Shown one piece after another: positions 44,839 to 53,410 of a stretch of 64,000 nt of DNA. Source of the DNA: JAWWPY01 sp964412845. Lineage in GTDB: Bacteria; Actinomycetota; Actinomycetes; Streptosporangiales; Streptosporangiaceae. Numbering within the stretch: the first letter of the stretch is position 1; each line of letters opens with the position of its first letter. The notes under the pieces are model-generated. The model made no database searches. It saw nothing but the letters and a program-made list of their open reading frames with translations, and was not told where the DNA came from. Position numbers and translations under genes: made by a program. Where the stretch lies: assembly GCA_964412845.1 (NCBI GenBank), contig CAYPQM010000006.1, positions 15,876 to 79,875 of the forward strand, given 5' to 3'.

Positions 44839-44891
44839 CTGTAACGCGGGGTGCCCGGTTGTAACGTGCCGCCCCGTTCCATGTTGTAACG
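44839..44891. promoter_or_regulatory. Three direct TGTAACG boxes in the divergent promoter region
   Basis: TGTAACG occurs at 44840, 44860 and 44885 (each preceded by C or T and T), spaced 20 and 25 bases, with a partial copy TTGTAAAT at 44797. The last one contains a TAACGT that could be the -10 box of the fusion gene, eight bases before its GTG. Direct repeats about two helical turns apart suggest a regulator controlling the peptide operon and the divergent hydrolase genes together. Confidence 0.6.
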
Positions 44892-44900
44892 TTTCGCGCC

Positions 44901-47159
44901 GTGCGCTATGTCGTGCTTGGCTGCGGGGCGATCGGCGGCACCGTGGCCGCAGGGCTGGTGCGCGACGGTCATGACGTGCTGGCCAGCGACGCCGACCCGG
45001 CGGTCGTCGCAGCGGTGAACGCGCGGGGCCTGCGGATCGAAGGACCGGTGGAGAACTTCGCCGTCGCGCTGCGGGCCACTGCGCCCGATGACCTGCCGCC
45101 GGTGCTGGACTGCCCGGTCCTGGTCGCGGTCAAGGCCCAGCACACGGCGGCGGCGGCTGAGGTCCTGGCCGGACGGCTGGCCGGCGGCGGGTACGTGGTC
45201 TCCCTGCAGAACGGCCTGAACGCGCAGACGCTCGCCGAGGCCGTCGGGGCCGAGCACGTCGTCGAGGCGTGCGTCAACTTCGGTGCCGACGTGCTGGAAC
45301 CTGGCGTGGTACTGCGCGGCAACCGGGCCACGTTCGTCGTCGGCGAACTGGACGGCAAGCTCACCGACCGGGTCTGCTCGCTCGCGGCCGACCTGGCCGA
45401 CGCCGAGGTCACCGAGCATGTCCTCGGTTACCTGTGGGCCAAGGAAGCCTACGGTGCGATGCTGGCCGTCACCGCGGTCAGCGACCTGCCAATCACCGAT
45501 GTGCTCGGCGACCGCGGCTACCAGCCGCTGCTGCTTGAGGTCGCCCGGCAGGTACTGGCGCAGGCACCAGTGCCGCCAGTGCCCATCGACGGTTTCGACC
45601 CCGCGGACCTGGCCGGCTCGCTCGGCCGGCTGGTGGAGTTCAACCGGCGCTCGGCCAAGACTCACACGGGGATCTACCGGGATCTGGTGGTCCGCCACCG
45701 CCCCACCGAGGTGCCGGCCATCCTCGGCGGGCTGGACGGCACCCTGCTGCGCCGGATCGTCGAACTGGTGCAGGCCATCGAACGAGGCAGGCGCTCGTGT
45801 TCACGGGCGAACCTGGACCTGCTGGCCGCCTATGAACGGCTCGACCGGCTCGCCGGGCCGCTCAACGCGGTCGCGTCGGTGATCGGCGCGCCGGACCGCG
45901 CGCCGGACGGGCCGCTGGCCGGGCGCCCGGTCGGGGTCAAGGACATCATCGCGGTGGCCGGCATTCCCACCCGCTGCGGCAGCCCGGCGAGCGACCCCGA
46001 GCCGGCCGACCGCGACGCGGCCCTGGTGCGGCGGCTGCGCGCGGCCGGGGCCGAGGTGTTCGCCACCACCCAGTGCCTGGAGTACGCGGCCGGGTTCGCG
46101 CATCCGGAGGTCGGCGACACCCGCAACCCCCGTGACCCGTCCCGCACGTCCGGCGGGTCATCCGGTGGGTCGGCGGCACTCGTCGCCGCGGGCGTGTGCG
46201 ATCTGGCCATCGGCACCGATACCGGAGGATCGGTCCGGATTCCGGCCGCCTACTGCGGCGTTGTCGGCCTCAAGCCGAGCTACGGGCTGCTGCCGGTGGA
46301 GGGAATCTTCCCGCTGTCGCCAAGCTGCGACCATGCGGGCACGCTGACCGCCAACGTGTCCGGCGCCGCGGACCTGCTGGCCGTCCTGGCCGACCCGGCG
46401 GCACTGGCCGACCCAGTGCCGCCCGACCCAGCACCAGCGGACTCCCGGGCAGCAGACCCAGGGGCGGCGGTGGGGGCACCGGCGGCAGACCCACCGGCGG
46501 TGGGGGCACTGGCCGGTGGCAGGTCCGGCCGGATCAGGCCCGTGACGTTCACCGTCGGTGTACTCGCCGCGCAGCTCACCGACCCGTCGGTGACACCGGA
46601 GGTCGGTGACGCGGTCACCGGCGCGCTGGCCACGCTCGCCGCGGCGGGCTGGCGACTGCGCGAGCTGACCGCACCCTGGCTGGACGATCTGGCCCACTGG
46701 GAGGACATGCTCGCCGTGATCGTGGCCAGGGAAGCCAGCCTGGTCCACCAGGGCCGGGATAGCAGCCGCTACGGCGCGGGGACCAGGGCGCTGCTCATGT
46801 TTGGCGAATCGGTCGGCGATGAGCGGTACGCCCGCGCGCTCCAGGAGCGGGCGCAGCTCACGGCGGAGATCGAAGCCAGCCTGACCGGCGTCGACGTGCT
46901 GGCCGGCCCCACCGTCGGCTACCAGGCGCCGGAACAGGACCCGCCGTTCGGGGTCGGCGACGACTCCGCGGAGGGCCGCTTCACCGGGCCGTACAACCTC
47001 ACCGGCCACCCGGCGGTCTCGCTGCCGGTACCTGCCGCTGGCCTTCCGGCCGGCTTGCAGCTCGCCGGGCGACGTGGCCGCGACATGGCCCTGCTCCGGG
47101 TCGCGGCGGCCGCGGAGGAACTCATCGAGCGCCCCACTGGGCCTGCACCGGGGGCCTGA
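44901..47159 (+). CDS. Ketopantoate reductase-like domain fused to an amidase (GatA family)
   Basis: A 752-residue two-enzyme chain. Residues 1 to about 300 are an ApbA/PanE-type NADPH dehydrogenase: YVVLGCGAIGGTVAAGLV (3-20), LVAVKAQHT, VVSLQNGLN, the catalytic lysine in YLWAKEAYGAMLA and NRRSAKTHTGIYRDL. From about 320 comes an amidase-signature hydrolase: lysine in PVGVKDIIAVAG near 346, cis-serine motif SGGSSGGSAALVA near 415, and nucleophile serine in GTDTGGSVRIPA near 440. A Pro/Asp/Ala-rich insert lies near 495-545. The GTG start has no ribosome site and may be leaderless. Both catalytic sets are intact, so it probably reduces and hydrolyses linked steps of one substrate. Divergent from the peptide operon. 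Confidence 0.9.
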   Translation: MRYVVLGCGAIGGTVAAGLVRDGHDVLASDADPAVVAAVNARGLRIEGPVENFAVALRATAPDDLPPVLDCPVLVAVKAQHTAAAAEVLAGRLAGGGYVVSLQNGLNAQTLAEAVGAEHVVEACVNFGADVLEPGVVLRGNRATFVVGELDGKLTDRVCSLAADLADAEVTEHVLGYLWAKEAYGAMLAVTAVSDLPITDVLGDRGYQPLLLEVARQVLAQAPVPPVPIDGFDPADLAGSLGRLVEFNRRSAKTHTGIYRDLVVRHRPTEVPAILGGLDGTLLRRIVELVQAIERGRRSCSRANLDLLAAYERLDRLAGPLNAVASVIGAPDRAPDGPLAGRPVGVKDIIAVAGIPTRCGSPASDPEPADRDAALVRRLRAAGAEVFATTQCLEYAAGFAHPEVGDTRNPRDPSRTSGGSSGGSAALVAAGVCDLAIGTDTGGSVRIPAAYCGVVGLKPSYGLLPVEGIFPLSPSCDHAGTLTANVSGAADLLAVLADPAALADPVPPDPAPADSRAADPGAAVGAPAADPPAVGALAGGRSGRIRPVTFTVGVLAAQLTDPSVTPEVGDAVTGALATLAAAGWRLRELTAPWLDDLAHWEDMLAVIVAREASLVHQGRDSSRYGAGTRALLMFGESVGDERYARALQERAQLTAEIEASLTGVDVLAGPTVGYQAPEQDPPFGVGDDSAEGRFTGPYNLTGHPAVSLPVPAAGLPAGLQLAGRRGRDMALLRVAAAAEELIERPTGPAPGA

Positions 47160-47199
47160 CCACGGCTGCACCGCGGGCCTAGCCAAGGAGGACTGATCC

Positions 47200-48159
47200 A
47201 TGCCGCCGACGACGCTGCACCGCACACTCGACCTGGGAGGCCTGGAGGTACCCGTGGTCGAGCTGACCGGCACCGGGAACGGCCCGCGGCTCACCGTCCT
47301 GGCCGGGGTGCACGGCTGTGAGTACGCGCCGATGGCCGCCGTCCGCCGCTGGGTACGTCGGCTGGCCGAGCGGGATCTGCGCGGCAGCGTTCAAGCCGTG
47401 CCGGTGCTGAACCTGCCGGCGTTTAGCGCCCGCAGCCCGTTCGTGGTTCCCGACGACGGCAAGAACCTCAACCGGTGCTTTCCTGGCGACGCAGCGGGAA
47501 GTCTCGCCGAGCGGCTGGCGCACGCGACCTTCACGCAGCTCATTGCCGGCTGCGACGCCCTGGTTGATGTGCATGCCGGCGACATGGTGGAGGCGCTGGA
47601 GCCGTTCGCGCTCTACGACGCGGGCCCCGCCGAGGCCAGGGCCCGCGAGCTGGCCACGGCGTACGGGCTCCGCTACATCATGCGCCAGGAACCCGGCCCG
47701 GATCGCGCGGTCGGCGGCACCACGAGCGCGGCCGCTGCGGCCGTGGGCATTCCGGCGATCATCGCCGAGGCCGGCGGCTGCGGCCTGGTCGAGCAGGCGG
47801 CCGTTGACGCGCACGTCCGCGGGCTCGACCGGGTGCTCGCGCTGCTCGGCATGACCGAACCCACGGCGCCCGCCCCGGGACCGAGCCCGGACCTACCGCC
47901 CGGCCCGGACCCGGACCCGGCGCCGACCCAGCTCCGGCGCTTCCTCTGGCTGCGCTGCCACACCGCGGGCTGGTGGGAGCCGGCCGTCCGGCCGGGCGAG
48001 GCAGTGGCCGAGGGGCAGCTGCTCGGGACCGTCAGCAGCATCGACGGGGCTGAGCTGGTGCAGACGATCATCGCTCCAGCGGCAGGTGTTCCGCTGTTCG
48101 TGACCAGCTCCCCCGCCGTCGCGGCGGATGGCCTGCTGCTGGGCCTGGGCGCACGCTGA
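47200..48159 (+). CDS. Aspartoacylase / succinylglutamate desuccinylase family zinc enzyme
   Basis: A 319-residue M14-like deacylase. Zinc motif GVHGCEYAP (GxHGxE, 46-54) and the third ligand in LVDVHAGDMVE near 125 are present, with NLNRCFPG (substrate Arg/Asn) and IIAEAGG with the catalytic Glu near 190. After a Pro/Asp-rich linker (220-240) comes a small beta domain with EPAVRPGEAVAEGQLLG, as in this family. It follows the fusion gene by 40 bases with AAGGAGG before its ATG, so both are one operon. It should release an acyl group from an N-acyl amino acid or similar amide. Confidence 0.9.
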   Translation: MPPTTLHRTLDLGGLEVPVVELTGTGNGPRLTVLAGVHGCEYAPMAAVRRWVRRLAERDLRGSVQAVPVLNLPAFSARSPFVVPDDGKNLNRCFPGDAAGSLAERLAHATFTQLIAGCDALVDVHAGDMVEALEPFALYDAGPAEARARELATAYGLRYIMRQEPGPDRAVGGTTSAAAAAVGIPAIIAEAGGCGLVEQAAVDAHVRGLDRVLALLGMTEPTAPAPGPSPDLPPGPDPDPAPTQLRRFLWLRCHTAGWWEPAVRPGEAVAEGQLLGTVSSIDGAELVQTIIAPAAGVPLFVTSSPAVAADGLLLGLGAR

Positions 48160-48178
48160 GCCGAGCGGGCAGTCCTGG

Positions 48179-49081
48179 TCAGGTTTCCTTCAGTAGCTGG
48201 CTGAGGATCGCCCGGGTTGCCGTCTGCGGCCCGGCCGCGGTGCCCAGCCGGTTCAGCAGATGCGTGTACGGCTCGGTTTCGGCTGGTCTTTCCAGGTACA
48301 GCGCGCTGCCGAGCTGCTCGGAATAGACCACGTCCGGGAGCTCCCCCTCGGGGAAGCGCAGCAGGGTGATCGGCACGCCCACCGCGACGTTGGTCGCGCG
48401 CAGCGGCAGCACCTGGATCGTGACCCGGGGCAGCTCGGACGCCTCGATGAGCCGCCGGAGCTGGGCCCGCATGACCGCCGCGCCGCCGATTGGCCGGCGC
48501 AGCGCCGCCTCATCAATCACCGCCCACAAATACGGGCGGTCGGCCTGGGAGAAGAGTTCCTGACGGCGCATCCGCAGGCTGACCCGGCTGTCGATCTGCG
48601 CCTCAGGCACACCGCCTGGGCCGTACCGGATGACGGCGCGGGCGTAGTCGCTGGTTTGCAGCAGGCCGGGGATGAACTGGACCTCATAGGCGCGGATGAC
48701 CTGGGCGGCCTGCTCCAGGCCGAGGTACGGCTCGAGCCAGCCGGGGATCACGTCGCTGTACGGGTGCCACCAGCCCTGGGTGTTGGCGTGCCGGGCCATG
48801 GCGAGCAATGTGGCGCACTCGGCCTCATCCGTGATGCCGTAGCGGGCCAGAAGATCGAGCACATCCCGCAGCTTGAAGCCCACCCGGCCATGCTCCAGGC
48901 GGCTGATCTTGGAGTCCGACGCCCGGATCGCCTCCGCCGCCTCCTCGCGGGTGACCTGCGCGGTCTCACGCAGGCGGCGCAGTTGCGCGCCCACCAGCAT
49001 CCGCGACACCGTCGGCCCGGCCCGCTGGTAATCCAGGACCGGAGCGTCACGCTGGCCGGCGCCAGCCCAGGTACCGCCCAT
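48179..49081 (-). CDS. XRE family regulator with DUF5753 domain
   Basis: A 300-residue actinobacterial regulator. The helix-turn-helix is near 30-75 (GAQLRRLRETAQVTREEAAEAIRASDSKISRLEHGRVGF). The C-terminal DUF5753 part has WWHPYSDVIPGWLEPYLGLEQAA, VQFIPGLLQTSDYARAVI, LWAVIDEAALRRPIGG and LPRVTIQVLPL. The ATG is preceded by GGGAGGGA at 5 bases. Such genes are often paired with small DUF397 genes, but none was found next to it. Convergent with the deacylase gene. Confidence 0.93.
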   Translation of the reverse strand: MGGTWAGAGQRDAPVLDYQRAGPTVSRMLVGAQLRRLRETAQVTREEAAEAIRASDSKISRLEHGRVGFKLRDVLDLLARYGITDEAECATLLAMARHANTQGWWHPYSDVIPGWLEPYLGLEQAAQVIRAYEVQFIPGLLQTSDYARAVIRYGPGGVPEAQIDSRVSLRMRRQELFSQADRPYLWAVIDEAALRRPIGGAAVMRAQLRRLIEASELPRVTIQVLPLRATNVAVGVPITLLRFPEGELPDVVYSEQLGSALYLERPAETEPYTHLLNRLGTAAGPQTATRAILSQLLKET

Positions 49082-49356
49082 CGTCCCTCCCCACGGCAGC
49101 GGTCACCGCCGCTACCGCCAGAGCCTCGCCCCGTGACCGGACCACACAGTCCGGTTAACTCCCCGGATCAAGGATTCGTTACGGCACTCCCCGATCTGGA
49201 AAATCACAGTATCCCCCAAACAGGGACGTTCGGGTACCCCCAGACACAGAGGGGGCGAAGCCTCACCGACACGACCGCCCCGGCCCGGGAGGATTCACCG
49301 CGGACGGGCACTGCCGGAGGGGGCGGGCCGTGGCTGGCGCGGATCGTGCGGGGCCA
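49082..49356. other. Gap between XRE and methyltransferase genes
   Basis: These 275 bases hold the probable promoter of the XRE gene. A 20-codon frame on the minus strand (49357-49295) starts one base into the methyltransferase stop (TAATG), but its content is Pro/Arg-rich and unconvincing. No DUF397-type small gene was found. Confidence 0.4.
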
Positions 49357-50169
49357 TTAGGGCTTTCGGCCGACCGCAGCGAGAGTCGTTTCAATATCGG
49401 CATGCTCGAAGGGACTGGGCTCGGGCCGCCATCGTGACACCGGTACCAGGCCCGGCTCCGCCAGTTCGAGCCCGTCGAAGAAAGCGGCGATCTGCTCGGC
49501 ACTGCGCAGGTGGTACCCGACCGGCCCACCCTCGCTGTAACGCCGCGCGGCCTCCTTGTGTGCCTCGCCGACATTGATGCTGTCGGCGAGCGCGAGGTAA
49601 CTGCCGGATGGCAGGGCAGCCAGCAGCCGGCGCATGATGGAGCGCGCCTCCTCGTCGTCGGGGACGTGCCCGAGGGTCCCGATCAGGATGAGCCCGACCG
49701 GTGCGGCGAAGTCCAGGGTGGCCGTGGCCGCGCGCAGGATCGTGGCCGGGGTGCGCAGGTCAGCGTCGATATAGTCGGTGGCGCCCTCGGGGGTGCTGGT
49801 GAGCAGGGCCCGGGCGTGCGCCAGCACCAGCGGATCGTTGTCGACGTAGACGATCCGGCTCTCCGGCGCCACCCGCTGGGCAATCTCATGGGTGTTGTCA
49901 ACGGTGGGCAGTCCGGTGCCGATATCCAGGAACTGGCGAATCCCCGCCTCGCCGGCCAGGAACCGGACGGCACGCGCGAGGAAGTACCGCCCGGCGCGGG
50001 CGACATCAGCGATCTGCGGGAAGGTCTCCCGGTACTGATCACCGGCGGCGCGGTCAACGGCATAGTTGTCCTTGCCGCCGAGCCAGTAGTTCCAGACCCG
50101 GGCCGAATGCGGCACGGTGATGTCGATCTCCGGCGCGGGCGGCGGGGGAACGGCCGAGTCGTCCGTCAC
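49357..50169 (-). CDS. SAM-dependent methyltransferase (PF04672 type)
   Basis: A 270-residue protein of the actinobacterial S-adenosyl methyltransferase family: HSARVWNYWLGGKDNYAVDRAAG at the start, RFLAGEAGIRQFLDIGTGLPTVDNTHEIA (SAM motif I), VYVDNDPLVLAHARALL and LILIGTLGHVPD. The GTG at 50169 follows AGGAGG by 8 bases, while the ATG-like start further up lacks one. Members occur in many copies in Streptomyces-like genomes, often next to XRE genes as here. Their targets are unknown. Confidence 0.92.
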   Translation of the reverse strand: MTDDSAVPPPPAPEIDITVPHSARVWNYWLGGKDNYAVDRAAGDQYRETFPQIADVARAGRYFLARAVRFLAGEAGIRQFLDIGTGLPTVDNTHEIAQRVAPESRIVYVDNDPLVLAHARALLTSTPEGATDYIDADLRTPATILRAATATLDFAAPVGLILIGTLGHVPDDEEARSIMRRLLAALPSGSYLALADSINVGEAHKEAARRYSEGGPVGYHLRSAEQIAAFFDGLELAEPGLVPVSRWRPEPSPFEHADIETTLAAVGRKP

Positions 50170-50349
50170 GGGGCACACCTCCTGCTTTGCGTTATACACG
50201 CAGCCCTTCGGTCATCCGCCCGTGGGCCCGCGAATGGACCTGGCCTGCGGGGCGGCACTAAGCGCGCCACGCCACGTTGCTGCTCGACCAGCAGCGAGGA
50301 GCAACGCGGGAGGCTGACAATAGCCATGTCACTACGAGGAGGATCCGCG

Positions 50350-51192
50350 ATGACCGAAGGCCGCTCCGTAACGGCCACCGTCGAGGTACCTGTCGACCCC
50401 GCGACGGCGTTCACCGCCTTCACCGAGGAGCTTGACCTGTGGTGGGTGCGGGGCCCGATCAACTACTTCGACGCGGCGCGGGCGGTCGCCATGGTCTGCG
50501 AGCCCGGCGTCGGCGGCCGGCTGATCGAGGTATACGACGCCGCGACCGGCGAGGGCCTCGAACTGGGCCGGATCACCGGGTGGCAGCCGGGCGCGCAGGT
50601 GTCGTGGACCAGCTCGGTAGACGATGTCGAGATCGACGTGCGGTTCGCGGCCCTCGCCGGCGGGACGCTGGTCCGGCTCAAGGCGACCATCCCGGATGGT
50701 GGGCAGGATCAGGGCGGGACAGCGTGGGTCCGGGTGGTCGACAAGTGGTTCGGCGCCTGGTGCGCGCGCCGCGACACCGCCGCAGGCCGGCAACCTGACC
50801 TGGCCCGGCTGGCGGTCGGCGTCTACTACGCCAAGCCGGCCGCCGCGGCCCACTGGCTGGCCGCCGCCTTCGGCTTCGAATCGCCTGACCCGCTGCCCCA
50901 GGGCCCGGACCCGCTGCCGGACACCGGGCACGGGCATCCCTGGATCGAGTTCCGGGTCGGGAACTGCTCGTTGTTCATCTTCACGCTCGACGGCGACCTG
51001 CCTGGGGGCGGGCCGGCCAGCCACGAGCCGTGGGTGTATGTGGATGACCTCGACGCGCACCTCGCCCGGGCCACCGCGCACGGGGCGACCATCCTGACCC
51101 CGATCCGCCAGACGGGTTTCCGCGCCTACACCGCCCAGGACCTGGAAGGGCACCGGTGGACCTTCGCGCAGGCGCGGCCAACCATGCGCTGA
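50350..51192 (+). CDS. SRPBCC (AHSA1-like) domain fused to a VOC domain
   Basis: A 280-residue chain of two domains. Residues 1-130 are an AHSA1/START-like domain: VEVPVDPATAFTAFTEELDLWWVRGPIN, CEPGVGGRLIEVYD, LGRITGWQPGAQVSWTS. From about 155 comes a VOC/glyoxalase-like domain: AVGVYYAKPAAAAHWLAAAFGFES, HPWIEFRVGNCSLFIF, EPWVYVDDLDAHLARATAHGA, YTAQDLEGHRWTFAQ. The ATG at 50350 follows GAGGAGG; an upstream ATG at 50326 is less well placed. The last motif resembles antibiotic-resistance or dioxygenase-type VOC proteins. Function unknown, small-molecule binding likely. Confidence 0.88.
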   Translation: MTEGRSVTATVEVPVDPATAFTAFTEELDLWWVRGPINYFDAARAVAMVCEPGVGGRLIEVYDAATGEGLELGRITGWQPGAQVSWTSSVDDVEIDVRFAALAGGTLVRLKATIPDGGQDQGGTAWVRVVDKWFGAWCARRDTAAGRQPDLARLAVGVYYAKPAAAAHWLAAAFGFESPDPLPQGPDPLPDTGHGHPWIEFRVGNCSLFIFTLDGDLPGGGPASHEPWVYVDDLDAHLARATAHGATILTPIRQTGFRAYTAQDLEGHRWTFAQARPTMR

Positions 51193-51421
51193 GCTAAGGC
51201 AGCGGTGGACATGGGCACGCGGTCAGGTGTCCCGGGTAGCTGAGCACGCCTGCGCGATGTCCGATACGGGCGCATCGCGCCGGAACCCTGGCGGTCCGGG
51301 GTCCGACACGGTTATCAGCCTGCGAACCCCGGATTCACCCGGTTACGCGCCCTCAGCGGACAACCCGGCGGCCACGGGCGTCGTTAGACCTGAAGTGAGA
51401 CGACGAGGCGAACACGAGGAG

Positions 51422-51961
51422 ATGGCAGGCGGGAACGAGGCCGAGTTCGAGGCCTTCGCGGCCCGTGACGGCGGGCGGTTGCTGGGCTTCGCGCTCCTGC
51501 TGGCCGGCGACTGGCAGGACGCTGAGGACCTCGTCCAGCTAGCTCTGCTGCGGTCGGCTGGCCGCTGGCCGGTAGCCCGGCAGCACCCGGAGGCGTACAC
51601 CCGGGCGGTCCTGGTGAACCTGGCCAGGGACCGGTGGCGGGTGAGGCGGCGCCGTCACCCGGAGATTCTCAGGGGCGACTTGGCGCAGTTGTCACCGGTC
51701 GCCGCGGGCGACGCCGCGGCGACCGTGCTCGACCGGCAGTTGCTGCTGCGCGCCTGCCGGCTGCTGCCGGTGCAGCAGCGTGCCGTCCTGGTGCTGCGGT
51801 TCTGGGAGGACCGCTCAGTGGAGGAGACCGCGGCCGTGCTGGGCTGCACCGCGGGCACCGTGAAGTCGCACACCCACCGCGCGCTGGCGCGGTTGCGCCT
51901 CGCCTTGCAAGACACGCCGGGCCTGACGGCCGGCACCGACCGGAAGGAAGCACCATGCTGA
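51422..51961 (+). CDS. RNA polymerase sigma factor, SigE-like ECF group
   Basis: A 179-residue ECF sigma factor. Region 2 has FEAFAARDGGRLLGFALLLAGDWQDAEDLVQLALLR and AYTRAVLVNLARDRWR. Region 4 has LLPVQQRAVLVLRFWEDRSVEETAAVLGCTAGTVKSHTHRALARLR. The start at 51422 matches the usual family N-terminus; the frame is open to 51227, and no upstream start has a convincing ribosome site. Its stop overlaps the next gene by 7 bases (ATGCTGA), so sigma factor and membrane protein are coupled. Confidence 0.9.
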   Translation: MAGGNEAEFEAFAARDGGRLLGFALLLAGDWQDAEDLVQLALLRSAGRWPVARQHPEAYTRAVLVNLARDRWRVRRRRHPEILRGDLAQLSPVAAGDAAATVLDRQLLLRACRLLPVQQRAVLVLRFWEDRSVEETAAVLGCTAGTVKSHTHRALARLRLALQDTPGLTAGTDRKEAPC

Positions 51962-53187
51962 CCGACCATGACCTGCAGAACGAGCTGGCTGCGGCATTCC
52001 GCGAGCAGGCCGGCCCGGTCACCGCGACCGCCGTCGGCGCCGCTGGGATCTTCCGGCGAGCTGTGCGTCGCAGACGCCGCCGCTGGGTGGCAGCGTCTGC
52101 CGCCTCGGTCACGGCCGTCGTCGCGGTAGCGGCGATGGTGACAGCGCCGAGCCGGACCGCGCGGCCTGCGCTCAGCCCGGTGATTCAGCCGCCCGGTCTT
52201 CTCCTGGAGGCCGACCTGATCGGCCCGCCGTCTGCCCGCGCGGCGGTCTCCGGGATGCCGCCGTACTACGTCGTCGCTGACCATGACCGCCCGGTGGCCG
52301 AGGTCCGCGACTCGGCCAGCGGGAAGATCCTCAGCGTGGTGCAGCTGCCGCCGGGGATCGAGCCGAAGTCCTCCAAGATCACCGCGGCCGGTGATGACCG
52401 CACGTTCGTCCTCGCCCTGTCCTTCCCGCAAACCCGGTTCTACCTGCTCCGTGTCACGTCCGATGGCCGTTCCGCCCGGCTGACCCCGCTGAGCATCCCG
52501 CCGCTGCCCGCGGGCGAGTCCGCGAACGACATCGCGATCAGCCCCGACGGCAGCAAGCTCGCCGTGGCCGTCCAGTTCAGCGGCGGCCAGCAAGGAGCGG
52601 TCGAGGCCGTGTCCCTGACGACTGGCGCCGTGCAGGTATGGAGCGCCGCGCAGACCGGAATGCCGTGGGACCTGTCCTGGGCCGATGGCGGCCGTGAGCT
52701 GGGGTTCTTCTGGGATGATGGCAGCCCTTCCGCTGGATCACCGCAGACGACCGCGTCCGGAATGTGGGTCCTGGACACCACTGCGCCGGGCAGCAACCTG
52801 ATGTCGGGCCGGCGGATCGTGCCGGAATTCACCGGGGGCGACGCCGTGCAGTCGGCGGTGCTGACCCCGGACGGGAACACGGTGATCGCGTCGGTGACCT
52901 ACGACGGCACCGGGCACGTTGGCCGGGGCACGGTCGTCGGCGGGATCGCCGAACTGTCCGCGCAGACCGGGCACCCGCTGCGCACACTGCTAGCCGAGCG
53001 CGCCGCATACTCGCCGGACCCGGGCCACCCCCAGCACTGGGCCATCGTGGCGTGCGAGCTGCCGGCGGTCGACATCACGGGCGGTCATCTGCTGGTGAGC
53101 TGTGACAGCTTCGGCCGGCTCGACCACGGTCTCTTCACCGCGCTGCCCGGCTCCGCGGCGCAGACGGCAGTCGCGGCTGCCTGGTAA
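51955..53187 (+). CDS. Membrane-anchored beta-propeller-like protein, probable anti-sigma partner
   Basis: A 410-residue protein. The N-terminal 40 residues (TDHDLQNELAAAFREQAGPV then a basic RRAVRRRRRR) are cytoplasmic. One membrane helix follows (WVAASAASVTAVVAVAAMVTA). Outside is a beta-rich domain with propeller-like repeats such as NDIAISPDGSKLAVAVQ and SAVLTPDGNTVIASVTYDG. It is translationally coupled to the sigma gene, the arrangement of sigma/anti-sigma pairs in actinomycetes. No zinc-type anti-sigma motif is visible, so binding of the sigma factor by its N-terminus is inferred. Confidence 0.85.
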   Translation: MLTDHDLQNELAAAFREQAGPVTATAVGAAGIFRRAVRRRRRRWVAASAASVTAVVAVAAMVTAPSRTARPALSPVIQPPGLLLEADLIGPPSARAAVSGMPPYYVVADHDRPVAEVRDSASGKILSVVQLPPGIEPKSSKITAAGDDRTFVLALSFPQTRFYLLRVTSDGRSARLTPLSIPPLPAGESANDIAISPDGSKLAVAVQFSGGQQGAVEAVSLTTGAVQVWSAAQTGMPWDLSWADGGRELGFFWDDGSPSAGSPQTTASGMWVLDTTAPGSNLMSGRRIVPEFTGGDAVQSAVLTPDGNTVIASVTYDGTGHVGRGTVVGGIAELSAQTGHPLRTLLAERAAYSPDPGHPQHWAIVACELPAVDITGGHLLVSCDSFGRLDHGLFTALPGSAAQTAVAAAW

Positions 53188-53264
53188 CTCCGATACCGGC
53201 GCCACTGCCGCCCGGAACGTCATTGACCAGGGGCGCTGGGACCGCGTTTACTCACCAGCCCCCG

Positions 53265-53410
53265 TCAGTTGATGTCGAACTCGTTGCCCTCGGGGTCTTT
53301 CATCGCGACCGTGTAGTGGTCGATCCCTTCATCCTCCAGGACTCCGGCCATCGCGGCGCCGAGACCGGCCAGCCGCCTCGCCTCGGCGTCAACATGCACG
53401 ATGCATCTGA
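53265..53410 (-). pseudogene. C-terminal remnant of a VOC/glyoxalase-like gene
   Basis: The minus strand reads VDAEARRLAGLGAAMAG, then DEGIDHYTVAMKDPEGNEFDIN and TGA at 53267-53265, the usual end of a single-domain VOC protein. Upstream of 53410 the frame has no VOC sequence and no start. About two thirds of the gene is missing. It lies in the gap between the sigma-factor pair and the intact VOC gene. Confidence 0.7.

Noticed and set aside
49295..49357. 20-codon minus-strand frame overlapping the methyltransferase stop
   Set aside because: Pro/Arg-rich, no ribosome site apart from coupling, no recognisable family; a DUF397 partner was expected here but not found.
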